Of a stretch of 12,496 nucleotides of DNA, positions 12,421 through 12,496 are shown one piece after another (the stretch's first letter is position 1; the number at the start of each line of letters is the position of its first letter). Origin of the DNA: an uncultured Syntrophobacterales bacterium. GTDB taxonomy: Bacteria; Desulfobacterota; Syntrophia; Syntrophales; UBA5619. The notes beneath the pieces were generated by a model. That model searched no databases and was not told the DNA's origin. It worked only from the letters and a program-made list of their open reading frames with translations. A program made the translations under genes and the position numbers. The stretch spans positions 1 to 12,496 of the forward strand of contig CAIUXU010000113.1 in NCBI GenBank assembly GCA_903903205.1, read 5' to 3'.

Positions 12421-12496
12421 GTTACACTTGGGAGCAAAAACGAGGAGGACCAAGTGGAGAATTTGAGGAGGAAGCACACACCGTCATTTAAGGCCA
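12389..12496 (+). mobile_element. Left end of an IS3-family insertion sequence (continues past the window)
   Basis: The sequence from about 12389 (TGGTGGACCCCGAAATTCGG) looks like the TG-beginning, GACCCC-containing terminal repeat of IS3-family elements. It breaks the ParB-like reading frame and is followed after about 65 nt by a transposase OrfA start. The exact first base is uncertain by a few nucleotides. The right end and target duplication are not in the window. Confidence 0.7.
12454..12496 (+). CDS. IS3-family transposase OrfA, 5' fragment
   Basis: A GTG at 12454 follows GAGGAGGA (12442-12449) and opens a frame to the window end reading MENLRRKHTPSFKA. The R-R-K-H-T-P-S-F-K-A start is typical of the helix-turn-helix OrfA protein of IS3-family transposases, which binds the terminal repeats; the catalytic OrfB would lie downstream. 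Only 14 codons are visible. Confidence 0.7.
   Translation, partial: MENLRRKHTPSFKA

Noticed and set aside
11959..12477. Minus-strand open frame (172 codons) across the ParB-like gene and IS end
   Set aside because: It spans the junction of two unrelated plus-strand elements and shows no domain; a shadow frame.

Overview
The window reads as one long plus-strand catabolic or lipid-metabolic operon (about 1 to 11,654), followed by a non-coding stretch and then a ParB-like gene broken by an IS3-family insertion. Gene content (a tungsten-type aldehyde:ferredoxin oxidoreductase, CoA-thioester enzymes, paired Zn-ribbon/OB-fold and thiolase-fold proteins, an SCP2 protein), strong GGAGG-type ribosome binding sites and moderately GC-rich coding suggest a strictly anaerobic bacterium. 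A Desulfobacterota/Syntrophales-like fatty-acid, aromatic or alicyclic degrader is my best guess. Taxonomy is inferred from gene content only.

Layout: (1) 3-758, C-terminal part of a CrtI/phytoene-dehydrogenase-like FAD oxidoreductase, cut by the window edge. (2) 780-2000, a complete, catalytically intact acetyl-CoA acetyltransferase (thiolase). (3) 2066-5351, a mirror-ordered block: Zn-ribbon/OB-fold protein, degenerate thiolase-fold protein, second degenerate thiolase-fold protein, second Zn-ribbon/OB-fold protein. (4) 5371-6225, an NAD-dependent 3-hydroxyacyl-CoA dehydrogenase. (5) 6249-8066, a long-chain-type acyl-CoA ligase. (6) 8086-9282, an iron-containing alcohol dehydrogenase. (7) 9303-9722, an SCP2 sterol-carrier-type protein. 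(8) 9786-11654, an aldehyde:ferredoxin oxidoreductase preceded by a strong RNA hairpin. (9) An intrinsic terminator at about 11704-11734 closes the operon. (10) 11735-12129 has no convincing gene. (11) 12130-about 12388, a ParB/Spo0J-like N-terminal domain cut by the left end of an IS3-family element, whose orfA begins at 12454 and leaves the window.

Working model (inference): the alcohol dehydrogenase and the aldehyde oxidoreductase interconvert alcohol, aldehyde and acid; the ligase makes the CoA ester; the 3-hydroxyacyl-CoA dehydrogenase and intact thiolase carry out the last steps of beta-oxidation or the reverse. The two Zn-ribbon/thiolase-fold pairs perform an additional C-C bond reaction, and the SCP2 protein handles a hydrophobic intermediate. 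No acyl-CoA dehydrogenase or enoyl-CoA hydratase is present in the window, so part of the route lies elsewhere.

The most interesting element is the mirror-ordered block. Both thiolase-fold proteins lack the canonical Cys/His/His/Cys catalytic set, and one carries a Tyr where SCP-x thiolases have a catalytic His. This resembles the steroid side-chain aldolase Ltp2-ChsH2 (DUF35) more than an ordinary thiolase.
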